From Caldilineaceae bacterium (GTDB taxonomy: Bacteria; Chloroflexota; Anaerolineae; Caldilineales; Caldilineaceae): DNA of 64,000 nucleotides. The DNA lies in assembly GCA_022821545.1 (NCBI GenBank), contig JAJEDJ010000053.1, forward strand, positions 36,407-100,406, given 5' to 3'. A program made the position numbers and the translations under genes. Shown here one piece after another: positions 7,489-15,747 of this stretch. Within the stretch, counting starts at the first letter, position 1; each line of letters starts with the position of its first letter. Below the pieces are notes generated by a model, which saw only the letters and a program-made list of their open reading frames with translations, was not told the DNA's origin and did not search any database.

Positions 7489-9561
7489 TCAGGCGATAGC
7501 GATGCCTGATTCAACTCGTGTAGTTCCGTATGAGACCAGGATACTGCGCGCCATTACGTGTTCGAGGTGATGGCGGTCGCGACGATTGGCGTTTATGATC
7601 GTCGAGAATTCCAGAATCGCTTCACGGTTCTCGTTTTCCTGCGCATCGTGCAACAGGAACTGCAGTGCCGAAAGACTCTCTCGCAGCCGTGCGTACCGCA
7701 GACGGATCAGTAATTTGAGCAACTCGGTCCGAACATCTCCTGGTTCCTGCTCCGGCATCGATAGGATCTGTGTCGTCAACTGAGAAAGGACAGGGTGATA
7801 GCCGGGGTTGAGCGTTTCCTGAAATGCCTTGATATCCCAGAGTTCATCGCTGGCGATGAAGCTGCGCAACGCACCGAAGATCTCCCGGTATTCGATCTGT
7901 TGAAAGTCTCTTCCCCTCAGGGGGGCGATCTCCAACTCTTGCGAAATTTCTGCCAGCCAAAAGAGCAGGTCGGGCTCGTCGATCAACAGGGCCAGCAGAA
8001 AGATCTCCAGTTTCGTTTCCGGCACAATGGCTGCCAGGTCCGGCGGAGGCGGTGACGGGGTCTCCCCGTTGACTGGGCCGCTTTCGGCCCAGCCTGGGAC
8101 GGCGGGCTCTTCCGGGGGCAGATCCTCCGAGCCTGTCTGTGAATCCGCTCCAGCCGGGGCCTGTCCGCTCTGCGGCCGGGTAAACCGCCGCCGGTGGCGG
8201 CCCTCCTGCGGCGGATTCCGCAGTTCGCGAGCGCTGGCCTTCACCCGCTGCTCTATCGTCCGTTCATCGATTCGGACAAGCCGGCTCAATCGCTGGATGT
8301 AATGCTGCTGTTCCTCCTCTTCGCCCAGCTCGGCGATGAGCGGCGTCAATTCGGCTACGGCTTCGCCCTTGCCTCTGGCGCTGTCCAGGTCGTACTGGTC
8401 GGCGACAATCCCGAAATAGTAGTCGACGAGGGGGGGCGCGGTGCTGATCAGTTCCTGCCAGGCTTCGGTGTTCCGGCGGATAATGTCATCGGGATCGCGG
8501 TTCTCCGGCAGAGTGGTGATGCGCAGGTTGGCGCTGAGCCGGTGTTCTACATGCATCCGCCCCGTCGCTGTCAGAACCGGTTTGGCCTTCCTCTTCAGGG
8601 CCTGCCGCGCCTGGTTCAGGCCCCGCAGGGTCGCCTGCTGGCCGGCGGTGTCGGCATCCAGCGCCAAAATGAAGTTATCCGTGTAGCGATGGAGCTGGCG
8701 GAGCTGCTCCTCGGTCAAGGCAGTGCCCAGACAGGCTACGACATTTTCAAAGCCGAACTGATGGGCGGCAATTACGTCCATGTAGCCTTCGACGACTACG
8801 ACGCTGTCAGCCTGCCGAATGGCCCTGTAGGCCCGGTCCAGCCCGTATACCACGTGCGACTTATGAAAAAGAGGCGTTTCGGCGGTATTCAGATATTTGG
8901 GAAGCGAACTGTCCAACACACGTCCGCCGAAGCCGATTATGCGGCCCTGGCGATCATGGATCGGTACAATCAGGCGATTGCGAAAGGAGTCGTAGAAGGA
9001 GTCGCGTTCCAGGTTATGCTTGACCAGGTCGGCCCGGTGCAGAGTATCGAGCGAGTACCCGGCCTGCACCAGATGGTCGCGCAGGGCATCCCAGCTGTCC
9101 GGCGCGAAGCCGAGCTGGAAGCGGGTTGCAACCTCGGCATTGATGCCTCGTTTTTGCAGATAGTCGCGCGCCGGCTGCGCCTCCTGTGTGCGGTGGAGCT
9201 GGTTCCTGAAAAAGAGGGCCGCTCTGTCGTTAAGTTCGTATAAGAGATCACGGCCCCGAGCGTCACTCCTGTCGGACTCTTCGGCCAACTGCACGCCGGC
9301 CTCCTGGGCCAGAACCTGTAAAGCCTCCCGAAAGTCCAGATTCTCCTTTTGCATCAGGAAAGAGAATATATCGCCGCCGGTGCCGCAGGCGCCGAAACAG
9401 CGCCACGTGCCGGTATCCGGGAACACGACGAAGCTGGGGGTACGTTCCTGATGGAAGGGACAGTTGGCTTTGAATGAGCGGCCGGCGCGTTGCAGGGGCA
9501 GATAACGGGAAATGAACTCTACGGCATCGATCCGAGCTTTTATTTCTTCCGTTACGTTCAT
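7489..9561 (-). CDS. dnaG: DNA primase DnaG
   Basis: The product makes RNA primers for replication and is 690 residues long. The N-terminal zinc-binding domain has C34, H37, C55 and C59 (CPFHQERTPSF, CFGACGTGG). The RNA polymerase core follows (ARDYLQKRGINAEVATRF, FRNRLIVPIHDRQGRIIGFG), then the TOPRIM motif VVVVEGYMDVIAAHQFG at about 255-270 with LALDADTAGQQA. A Pro/Gly-rich linker (about residues 440-520, EEGRHRRRFTRPQSG) joins the C-terminal DnaB-binding helical domain. A consensus promoter and short leader precede the ATG. The frame downstream is rpoD. Confidence 0.97.
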   Translation of the reverse strand: MNVTEEIKARIDAVEFISRYLPLQRAGRSFKANCPFHQERTPSFVVFPDTGTWRCFGACGTGGDIFSFLMQKENLDFREALQVLAQEAGVQLAEESDRSDARGRDLLYELNDRAALFFRNQLHRTQEAQPARDYLQKRGINAEVATRFQLGFAPDSWDALRDHLVQAGYSLDTLHRADLVKHNLERDSFYDSFRNRLIVPIHDRQGRIIGFGGRVLDSSLPKYLNTAETPLFHKSHVVYGLDRAYRAIRQADSVVVVEGYMDVIAAHQFGFENVVACLGTALTEEQLRQLHRYTDNFILALDADTAGQQATLRGLNQARQALKRKAKPVLTATGRMHVEHRLSANLRITTLPENRDPDDIIRRNTEAWQELISTAPPLVDYYFGIVADQYDLDSARGKGEAVAELTPLIAELGEEEEQQHYIQRLSRLVRIDERTIEQRVKASARELRNPPQEGRHRRRFTRPQSGQAPAGADSQTGSEDLPPEEPAVPGWAESGPVNGETPSPPPPDLAAIVPETKLEIFLLALLIDEPDLLFWLAEISQELEIAPLRGRDFQQIEYREIFGALRSFIASDELWDIKAFQETLNPGYHPVLSQLTTQILSMPEQEPGDVRTELLKLLIRLRYARLRESLSALQFLLHDAQENENREAILEFSTIINANRRDRHHLEHVMARSILVSYGTTRVESGIAIA

Positions 9562-9606
9562 TTGCAGGGGCTGGTTCCTGGCCGGCGGTCAGATTATCCT
9601 GTGTCC

Positions 9607-9635
9607 GATTATAGCTGTGCCCGAATCGGGTGTCA
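9607..9635 (-). promoter_or_regulatory. Perfect-consensus sigma-70 promoter of dnaG-rpoD
   Basis: Read on the minus strand, TTGACA (9635-9630), a 17-base spacer and TATAAT (9612-9607) match consensus at every position. The spacer begins with the inverted repeat CCCGATTCGGG, which could be an operator. Transcription would begin near 9600, leaving a leader of about 39 bases before dnaG. Confidence 0.87.
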
Positions 9636-9716
9636 AAGAAGTGGCTTCCGGTCCATGCCAGCTTTGCCCGTTCGAGTTCCACCCGGCCCGGCCCCGGGAC
9701 GTCGGTAGAGCGACTT

Positions 9717-10133
9717 TCAAGAGGACGGGTCATCTTCCCCGGATTGCGCGCCTGGCATGACAAGCGTGTAGGCCCGTTCCGCTTCCCGGAAAAGATCGGT
9801 CAGTTTCATGGCAAGGAAGATATTGCCGCTTGACTGAATCTGTCCTCCGAAAAAGGCATCCTTCAATTTGCGACGACCGCACCAGACTTCGTGCAAAAGA
9901 TCGGCAGTCATCGTCAGTTCCAGGTCCGCGTTGCCTGGTCGCGTCCCAAAGAAGACTTCCATGGGGGGCTGGCGGCCGTCCAACAGGACCTCCGCGTCAA
10001 GATCGGTGAGGCGCAGGCGGATGACAAGGTTGCTGCTGGTAAAGGACTGGATCGCGTCCGGACGTTCCTTTACCTTTTCAAAGACGCGCTGCAGGACTGT
10101 ATAGAATTGCTCGGCATCGGTGTAGACAGGCAT
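9717..10133 (-). CDS. SCP2 sterol-binding domain protein
   Basis: A 138-residue single-domain protein with the SCP2 lipid-binding fold: IRLRLTDLDAEVLLDGRQP, DLELTMTADLLHEVWCGRRK and the amphipathic C-terminal part KDAFFGGQIQSSGNIFLAMK. Such proteins bind acyl chains or sterol-like lipids, and the soluble form here has no signal peptide. It has its own promoter (TTGACA/TATACT, 10174-10203) with a leader of about 34 bases. The gene is divergent from bactofilin. Confidence 0.85.
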   Translation of the reverse strand: MPVYTDAEQFYTVLQRVFEKVKERPDAIQSFTSSNLVIRLRLTDLDAEVLLDGRQPPMEVFFGTRPGNADLELTMTADLLHEVWCGRRKLKDAFFGGQIQSSGNIFLAMKLTDLFREAERAYTLVMPGAQSGEDDPSS

Positions 10134-10173
10134 GGCATGTAAGGTGTTATAGTTTAATGTAAAGGCAAAGAGT

Positions 10174-10203
10174 AGTATAGGGTTGCGGTCGAGCGCGTGT
10201 CAA
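10174..10203 (-). promoter_or_regulatory. Sigma-70 promoter of the SCP2-domain gene
   Basis: On the minus strand TTGACA (10203-10198) and TATACT (10179-10174) are separated by 18 bases. The predicted start near 10167 lies about 34 bases before the ATG at 10133. Confidence 0.7.
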
Positions 10204-10311
10204 GGGCAGACGCGACGCGATCGCCCGAGAGTCAGTGGGCAATCGGCTGCGAGGGTGTATCCCAAGCGGCGGTTGCGAAAATGCGGAAGGTGTGCTTTTT
10301 TCCATTCGTTG

Positions 10312-10317
10312 TATAAT
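10312..10317 (+). promoter_or_regulatory. Candidate -10 box ahead of bactofilin
   Basis: A perfect TATAAT lies 95 bases before the bactofilin ATG, directly preceded by TTG. No good -35 hexamer is present at 16-18 bases, so this may be a promoter relying on an upstream -10 extension or an activator. The call rests on the hexamer and its position alone. Confidence 0.4.
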
Positions 10318-10412
10318 AGGGAGATACTGGGATTTCGGTGCGTGTCTTCCTCGAATACATCGACATCGAATCCAATCTGTAGGGGAGTTCGGCGAGAAAG
10401 GAGAGGCAAAAG

Positions 10413-11435
10413 ATGCCGCTTTTCAAACGTGGCAGGAAGCAGGACGAAGAAGATTTACAGCGGCTCTATCGGAATCTCCAGGAGCTGGACGATGACGGGC
10501 CTGCAAGCGAAGGCGCTGAAGAAGAGGCGCCTGCCGACAACGCCGGCAGGGAAGCCAATGCCGAGAGTGCAATGGAATCGCCGCTTGAGCCTGTACTGGC
10601 AGACCCGCCGCCGCCAGAGCCGATATTGGGCGAGCCGGAAGGCGAACCGGATGAATTATCTCCGCCGGAACCTGCCCCGGGCGAGACGCCGTCGCCTGTT
10701 CTGCCGGAACCGTCTCCCCCGGAACTGACGGCGCCGGAACCTCCACCTGTTGAGGTTCCAACCCCTGTTTCCAGGGAATCCCTGCTGACGCAGGAAGACG
10801 TTACGGCCAAGTCGAACGAATCGTATGAGAGGAGAAGCAGACAGATGAGTGGGAACCGCCGAGAAAACGCGCCGTTCGCCAACCGAGGTCAGCAGCCTCA
10901 GCAGTCCCGCCCGCAGCGGCCGGAGCCGCCGGCGGAAGAAGGAACAGCCGACACGATTGTGGGGCCTCAGTCCTACTTTACCGGCACGTTCCGTTCCGAA
11001 AAGGATCTGCGTATAGAAGGGACGCTTGAAGGTGAGATCGACTGCCGCGGCACTGTTATCGTTGCCAAGGACGCAACGCTGTCGGCCACGGTGCGCGCCC
11101 GCAACATTGAGATCGCCGGGTCGGTCACCGGTGACGTTTTCATAGAGGAACGCCTGCACTTGCGCTCCTCCGGTGAAATGCGGGGACAGTCCCATGCCGC
11201 CTCGTTTATCGTTGAAGAAGGGGGTTATTTCGAGGGGGAGATGAAGATGGGCGCGCCCGATCAGGAGGAGTGGCCGACCATTGGAAGCGGGTCCTCTTCC
11301 GAAGGGCTGGGGCTTCCGGTCGAATCAACCCAGTGGTCGACGAAGCGACCTGAGGCGCGCTCGAACAGGACGGGGACGAACCCGATCGACGGCGGACTCG
11401 AAGATGCCGGGAGCGGTCGTCATCGGGGCATTTGA
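10413..11435 (+). CDS. Bactofilin-family polymer-forming cytoskeletal protein
   Basis: The C-terminal half (about residues 180-285) is a bactofilin domain: YFTGTFRSEKDLRIEGTLEG, CRGTVIVAKDATLSATVRAR, IEIAGSVTGDVFIEERLHLR, a right-handed beta-helix that polymerises into filaments. It is preceded by an unusually long acidic and Pro/Glu-rich N-terminus of about 150 residues (PPEPILGEPEGEPDELSPPE), likely disordered. The domain is followed by a Ser/Gly tail. Bactofilins scaffold cell shape or polar proteins, often at the membrane. A ribosome site GAAAGGAG precedes the ATG. The 3' end overlaps the convergent exonuclease gene by 16 bases. Confidence 0.9.
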   Translation: MPLFKRGRKQDEEDLQRLYRNLQELDDDGPASEGAEEEAPADNAGREANAESAMESPLEPVLADPPPPEPILGEPEGEPDELSPPEPAPGETPSPVLPEPSPPELTAPEPPPVEVPTPVSRESLLTQEDVTAKSNESYERRSRQMSGNRRENAPFANRGQQPQQSRPQRPEPPAEEGTADTIVGPQSYFTGTFRSEKDLRIEGTLEGEIDCRGTVIVAKDATLSATVRARNIEIAGSVTGDVFIEERLHLRSSGEMRGQSHAASFIVEEGGYFEGEMKMGAPDQEEWPTIGSGSSSEGLGLPVESTQWSTKRPEARSNRTGTNPIDGGLEDAGSGRHRGI

Positions 11436-12862
11436 CGCGGCTCCAACGGACGGCCCAGCTTTCGCTGTATGCGGGCCAGCCTGTGGCGCAGCTCGGTCTG
11501 GACCTCAAGGGAGCGGATTTGGGAGGGAGACTGTTCCTCTTCGTGCAAGGCCCACTGTGTCCACATCGCGGCTTGCGTGAGGTCACCGCTCTGCCACTCG
11601 TAAAATTTCGCCAATTCCACATAGGGACGGCTGTCCGGCGCGCCGCCCGCTCCGCGCACGGTCGTCAACCACTGCCGCCATACTGACACCGCCTCTTCCC
11701 AGCGGCGCTGCCGTTTGAGCAGGCGTCCCAGACCGTCAAACGACTCGGCCAGGTGCGCGCGTCCGCTGAGCTGGTCCAACGCGGCGCGGAATAGCATTTC
11801 GGCGCTGTCCAGGCGCTCCAGGTCGGCATGCACGCGCGCCAGGCTGAGCAGGTCGAGCGGCAGCAGGTGACCGGCGCCCGCGGCAGCAGGGTCGGCATAT
11901 GCAGTGCAGACCACCTCGGCCAGCGCGGCCATTGAGATGATATCTTCGCGATTGTGGTAGAAGACGCGCTGCATCATGCGGCCGTCACCGTCGTGCAGGT
12001 AGTCGGCGTACAGATGCGGGATGAGGCTGCCGGGCACATCGTCCTCTGAGCGTGAATAGCCGAGGACTCTGCGTTCGAGATTGGTGAGCGCGCAACTGCC
12101 CAGGCGTTTGCGCCATAATCTGCGAGACGGGTGCAGAAGGTCGAGATGCGGCGCGTCACTGTCCAGCGTTTTGGGCGAGTCAACGCCGGCGGGCAGGAAG
12201 CGCCCGGCGTAGCGGTATCGCCCGCGCAAGAAGGGGGCGTCGAAGGAACGCCCGTTGAAGGTCACCAGGCTCTCGCAGCCCTGCAGCAGGTCCGCAAGCG
12301 CGGTCAGCAGGGCCGGTTCTTCACCGGGATCGCGCATGAATAACTGGCGCACGACGAAGTTGAGGGGTTCCCCGCCGGGGCGTTCTCCGTTGAAACGTTC
12401 CTCTGAACTGCCCGGATTGCGGTCCTGCTGCTCGAATGTTCCCACACCGACCATAAAGGCGTAGATGCCGGCACCGCCGCCCAGACCGGTGCTCTCAATG
12501 TCCAGGAATGCAGAGTTGCGGAAATCCGGGCAACGCTCCAGCCCGTAGGCGGGGTAAAGCGGCGCCAGGATCGATGGGTCGCGTTCCAGAAGGTTGCCGA
12601 GCGCGGAGGGTTCGCGCAGGGCGTGCGGTTGACCCGTCCCCGGCGCCAATGGAATGCAATGCCGGGTAACCAGATAGCAGCGGCCGGCGCTGTTCTCGAC
12701 GATCTCGCCATCCTCGAGCGTCTCGATCGGGGCAGGCTCGGTCTCACTAGCGGATGCCGTCGCCTCGGGCTGCTCCCGAATGCTCGTTGCGGCCGGTTCA
12801 GTAACTGCTCGTCCGCCGCGCAGACGCTGCAGACGGCGTAAACGGTCTGAAGTGGAGGACAT
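11420..12862 (-). CDS. YprB-type RNase H-fold exonuclease with C-terminal TPR-like region
   Basis: The N-terminal two-thirds match the YprB ribonuclease H-like family: FLDIESTGLGGGAGIYAFMV (DxE motif), LVTFNGRSFDAPFLRGRYRY, HLDLLHPSRRLWRKRLGSCA and VFYHNREDIISMAAL with the final catalytic Asp. All acidic residues of a DEDD-type exonuclease are visible. The last 130 residues form helical repeats (LDSAEMLFRAALDQLSGRAH, RRWEEAVSVWRQWLTTV) resembling TPRs. I chose the ATG at 12862; a TTG 21 bases upstream is an alternative, and neither has a strong ribosome site at ideal distance. A likely -10 TACAAT lies upstream near 12900. Substrate is unknown. Confidence 0.88.
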   Translation of the reverse strand: MSSTSDRLRRLQRLRGGRAVTEPAATSIREQPEATASASETEPAPIETLEDGEIVENSAGRCYLVTRHCIPLAPGTGQPHALREPSALGNLLERDPSILAPLYPAYGLERCPDFRNSAFLDIESTGLGGGAGIYAFMVGVGTFEQQDRNPGSSEERFNGERPGGEPLNFVVRQLFMRDPGEEPALLTALADLLQGCESLVTFNGRSFDAPFLRGRYRYAGRFLPAGVDSPKTLDSDAPHLDLLHPSRRLWRKRLGSCALTNLERRVLGYSRSEDDVPGSLIPHLYADYLHDGDGRMMQRVFYHNREDIISMAALAEVVCTAYADPAAAGAGHLLPLDLLSLARVHADLERLDSAEMLFRAALDQLSGRAHLAESFDGLGRLLKRQRRWEEAVSVWRQWLTTVRGAGGAPDSRPYVELAKFYEWQSGDLTQAAMWTQWALHEEEQSPSQIRSLEVQTELRHRLARIQRKLGRPLEPRQMPR

Positions 12863-12944
12863 GGGTATGGATTTGAAGGGCAACCGGTTCAGATTGGACT
12901 CCTATTGTAGCCCAGCCGGATTAAGGCAGGAAATTCCCCTTTTT

Positions 12945-12974
12945 TTGCGCTGCATTTGCGCTCTCGACTATAAT
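12945..12974 (+). promoter_or_regulatory. Candidate recJ promoter
   Basis: A perfect -10 box TATAAT (12969-12974) lies 18 bases after a weak -35 TTGCGC (12945-12950). The start would be near 12981, with about 40 bases of leader before the recJ TTG. Confidence 0.5.
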
Positions 12975-13020
12975 TGGGTTCCGTGTCCCGTTTCCATCCC
13001 TTAGCGGTGGAGAATCCACT

Positions 13021-14760
13021 TTGTCGGCGACTGATAAACACTGGGAATTCCATCCGCCAGCGCCGGAGAGCTTTCTGGAGAGCAGCCATGAACATCCAGC
13101 GCTGCTGCAGGTGCTTTACAATCGCGGTCTGCGCGACAGTGCGGGAGTGGCGTCGTTTCTCCAGGGTGAGGACGCTGTCCAGGAGAATCCTTTTCTCCTG
13201 ACCGATATGTCGGCTGCCGTAGCGCGGATTGTACGCGCGATCGAGACGGACGAGGTTATCTGCGTCTATGGAGATTTCGATGCAGACGGCGTCACGGCAA
13301 CCGTCTTGATGACCACGGCCTTGAAACGCGCCGGGGCCCGCGTCGGCGCCTACATTCCCAACCGGGTGGATGAGGGGTACGGTCTGAATGTTGAGGCGCT
13401 GAGGTCGATCGCGGGCAAGGGAGCCGATCTGCTCGTGACCGTGGACTGCGGCATCCGCAGCGCCGCCGAAGTGGCGGAAGCCGCCGAGCTGGGAATGGAC
13501 GTCGTTCTCACCGACCATCACGCGGTCGGAACGGAGCTGCCGGCGGCGCTGGCCGTGATCAACCCGCGACGGGATGCACGCGGAGGAAGATTTCAACCGC
13601 TGGCCGGGGTTGGCGTTGCCTACCGGTTGGCGCAGGGCGTTCTGCGGGTCGTCGCCCGGCAGCACTGGAGCCGGCTATCAACCGAGGAAGCCGCGCAGGA
13701 GGAACAGCTGCTTCTCGACCTGGTGGCCATCGGTACCGTGGCGGACCTGGTGCCCCTGCAGGGCGAAAACCGTTCGCTGGTGCGGCGGGGGCTGACCGAG
13801 CTGCGCCAGGGTAAACGCGTCGGGCTGTACGCCCTGATGGAGACTGCGTCGGTCCCTCTGGCTGCAATCGACAGCAGCGCCATCAGTTTTCGCATCGCCC
13901 CCCGAATCAACGCCGCCGGTCGTCTGGCCAGCGCCAAGACGGCATATGATCTCCTGCGCTGCGACGACTACGGCACGGCCTGTGAAATGGCCGCCAGCCT
14001 GGAGCGACTTAATCAGCAGCGCCAGGCGCTCACGACTGAGGCACATGCGGTGGCCGAACGAGAGATCTCCGGCCTCGATCCATCCACTGCGCCGATACTG
14101 ATCGTCGCCAGCGCCAGATTTCAACCCGGGATTGTGGGACTGGCCGCGGGGAAGTTGAGCGATCAGTTCTACCGCCCGGCCATCGTAATCGAACAGGGAG
14201 AGGAGGTCTGTCGCGGCAGCGCTCGCAGCATCGCCGAATTCAACATGATTGCAGCACTTGACGGGGTCGGTTCTCTGCTGGTCCGCCACGGTGGGCACAG
14301 CCGCGCGGCCGGCTTCACTGTGCGCACCGAGCGTCTGCCGGCGCTGCGCGAAGCCCTGACAGAAGTGGCCGCCCGGGAACTGGGCCCGCTGGAGGATCTG
14401 CGGCCCAGCCTCTTGATCGACACCGAGCTGGAATTCGACCAGATCGACTGGGCATTGCAGGGTCAGCTTGCGCGGATGGAGCCGGTCGGCCAGCAAAATG
14501 AGCCCGGTCTCTTTCTGTGCCGGGGTTGCCGCGTGCGCAATGCACGCAGCGTGGGCGGGGGAAAGCATCTGAAGGTCGCGATCGACGGCCACGATTATTC
14601 TCAGGTGTTGGACGGGATCGGCTTTGGCCTGGGCGAGCGGGCGGCAGACCTGCAAACCGGCAGCCTGATCGACATTGTTTTCCATCTTGAAATCAACCAA
14701 TGGCAGGGTCAACGCTCTCTACAACTCAATGTACAAGACCTGCGGAGCAGCGCGAACTGA
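13021..14760 (+). CDS. recJ: Single-stranded-DNA-specific exonuclease RecJ
   Basis: A 579-residue 5'-3' ssDNA exonuclease of the DHH superfamily. The motifs are VCVYGDFDADGVTATVLM (motif I, about residues 81-97), LLVTVDCGIRS, VVLTDHHAVG (DHH) and PLAGVGVAYRLAQG. The DHHA1 part contains FRIAPRINAAGRLASA and VRHGGHSRAAGFTV. The OB-like C-terminus is present, so length is normal for the family. The start is TTG at 13021 with GGTGGAG upstream. RecJ works in mismatch repair and RecF-type recombination; recG lies about 3.4 kb downstream. Confidence 0.96.
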   Translation: MSATDKHWEFHPPAPESFLESSHEHPALLQVLYNRGLRDSAGVASFLQGEDAVQENPFLLTDMSAAVARIVRAIETDEVICVYGDFDADGVTATVLMTTALKRAGARVGAYIPNRVDEGYGLNVEALRSIAGKGADLLVTVDCGIRSAAEVAEAAELGMDVVLTDHHAVGTELPAALAVINPRRDARGGRFQPLAGVGVAYRLAQGVLRVVARQHWSRLSTEEAAQEEQLLLDLVAIGTVADLVPLQGENRSLVRRGLTELRQGKRVGLYALMETASVPLAAIDSSAISFRIAPRINAAGRLASAKTAYDLLRCDDYGTACEMAASLERLNQQRQALTTEAHAVAEREISGLDPSTAPILIVASARFQPGIVGLAAGKLSDQFYRPAIVIEQGEEVCRGSARSIAEFNMIAALDGVGSLLVRHGGHSRAAGFTVRTERLPALREALTEVAARELGPLEDLRPSLLIDTELEFDQIDWALQGQLARMEPVGQQNEPGLFLCRGCRVRNARSVGGGKHLKVAIDGHDYSQVLDGIGFGLGERAADLQTGSLIDIVFHLEINQWQGQRSLQLNVQDLRSSAN

Positions 14761-14819
14761 TCAAGGAAGGAGCGGCGCTGTCTGCTGCCGAACAGCTGAA
14801 AGGAATGAAAAGTCCACCC

Positions 14820-15632
14820 ATGGCACAAAGAGCAGATCTGAGAGAGGCGCGCGCCGTTCTGTTGGACATGGACGGCGTTGTTTATGTAGGCGAGGAGCCC
14901 CTGCCCGGCGTTCAGGAGCTGCTGGACTATCTGAAGGCGACGGATCGAAACTGGCTTTTCGTTACCAACAATTCTTCGCGCACGCCGGAGCAGTTTGTCG
15001 AGAAGATCGCCCGCATGGGCATCGGCGCCGACGGAGGGCATATTCTCAGCAGCGCCCTGGCGACCGCCAGCTGGCTGGCGGAGCAGTATCCCGATGGCGT
15101 TCGCGTCTTCATGATCGGCCAGGACGGCCTGCGCCGGGCACTGCAACAGGAGGGCATCACAGTTGTCGAGGACGCGTCAGCGGCCGAGGTGGTCGTCTCC
15201 GGCATTGATTTCAGCGTGCGCTACGAGCGCCTTGCGGACGCCACCCTGGCGATACGCGCCGGCGCCCGCTTCGTCGGTACCAACGGCGACACCTCCTTTC
15301 CCAGCGAACGAGGCCAGATTCCCGGCACCGGCGCCCTGCTGGCCTTGCTGGAGGCCGCCACGGGCGTTACGCCGACCGTGATCGGCAAACCCAATGCCGG
15401 CATGTTCCAGCAGGCGATGCACAAGTTGGGCACCAGCGCGGCCGCGACGCTGATGGTCGGCGACCGCTACGAGACCGACATTGCCGGCGCAATCGAGCTG
15501 GGCATGCCCACGGCCGCGGTGCTGACCGGAATCACGACGGAGGAGGCGTTCCGCACGGCCGCCTGCCCGCCAGACCTGATTCTGCCCGGGCTGCCCGAAC
15601 TGCTCGACGCTTTCCGCCAGGCCGACAGCTGA
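14820..15632 (+). CDS. HAD-superfamily IIA phosphatase (NagD/phosphoglycolate-phosphatase-like)
   Basis: The protein has all HAD motifs in order: LLDMDGVVYVGEEPLPG (nucleophile Asp, about residues 14-18), FVTNNSSRTPEQF (motif II), GKPNAGMFQQAM (motif III Lys) and LMVGDRYETDIAGAIELGM (motif IV). The C2-type IIA cap lies between motifs II and III. Such enzymes dephosphorylate small phosphates such as phosphoglycolate, UMP or p-nitrophenyl phosphate. The frame is open further upstream into recJ, but MAQRADLREARA at 14820 fits the family N-terminus; an ATG at 14805 is an alternative. Gap to recJ is 59 bases, likely one transcript. Confidence 0.92.
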   Translation: MAQRADLREARAVLLDMDGVVYVGEEPLPGVQELLDYLKATDRNWLFVTNNSSRTPEQFVEKIARMGIGADGGHILSSALATASWLAEQYPDGVRVFMIGQDGLRRALQQEGITVVEDASAAEVVVSGIDFSVRYERLADATLAIRAGARFVGTNGDTSFPSERGQIPGTGALLALLEAATGVTPTVIGKPNAGMFQQAMHKLGTSAAATLMVGDRYETDIAGAIELGMPTAAVLTGITTEEAFRTAACPPDLILPGLPELLDAFRQADS

Positions 15633-15654
15633 ACGTAGCGTGCGCAGGGAGGCA

Positions 15655-15678
15655 GCCGCCGGTTCGCCCCGCGGCGGC
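15655..15678 (+). terminator. GC hairpin after the HAD gene
   Basis: A 7-bp stem GCCGCCG/CGGCGGC with a 10-base loop lies 22 bases after the stop. No T-run follows, so it is a weak terminator candidate or a transcript-end stabiliser. Confidence 0.35.
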
Positions 15679-15710
15679 CTCAACGCGAGAGGGCGCGATC
15701 GGGGCACTTT

Positions 15711-15740
15711 TTGACCGCAACTGAATAGCTGCGCTACAAT
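15711..15740 (+). promoter_or_regulatory. Candidate promoter of rlmN
   Basis: TTGACC (15711-15716) and TACAAT (15735-15740) are 18 bases apart. The predicted start at about 15747 coincides with the first possible GTG start of rlmN, which would make that form leaderless. Confidence 0.55.
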
Positions 15741-15747
15741 TGCCAAA

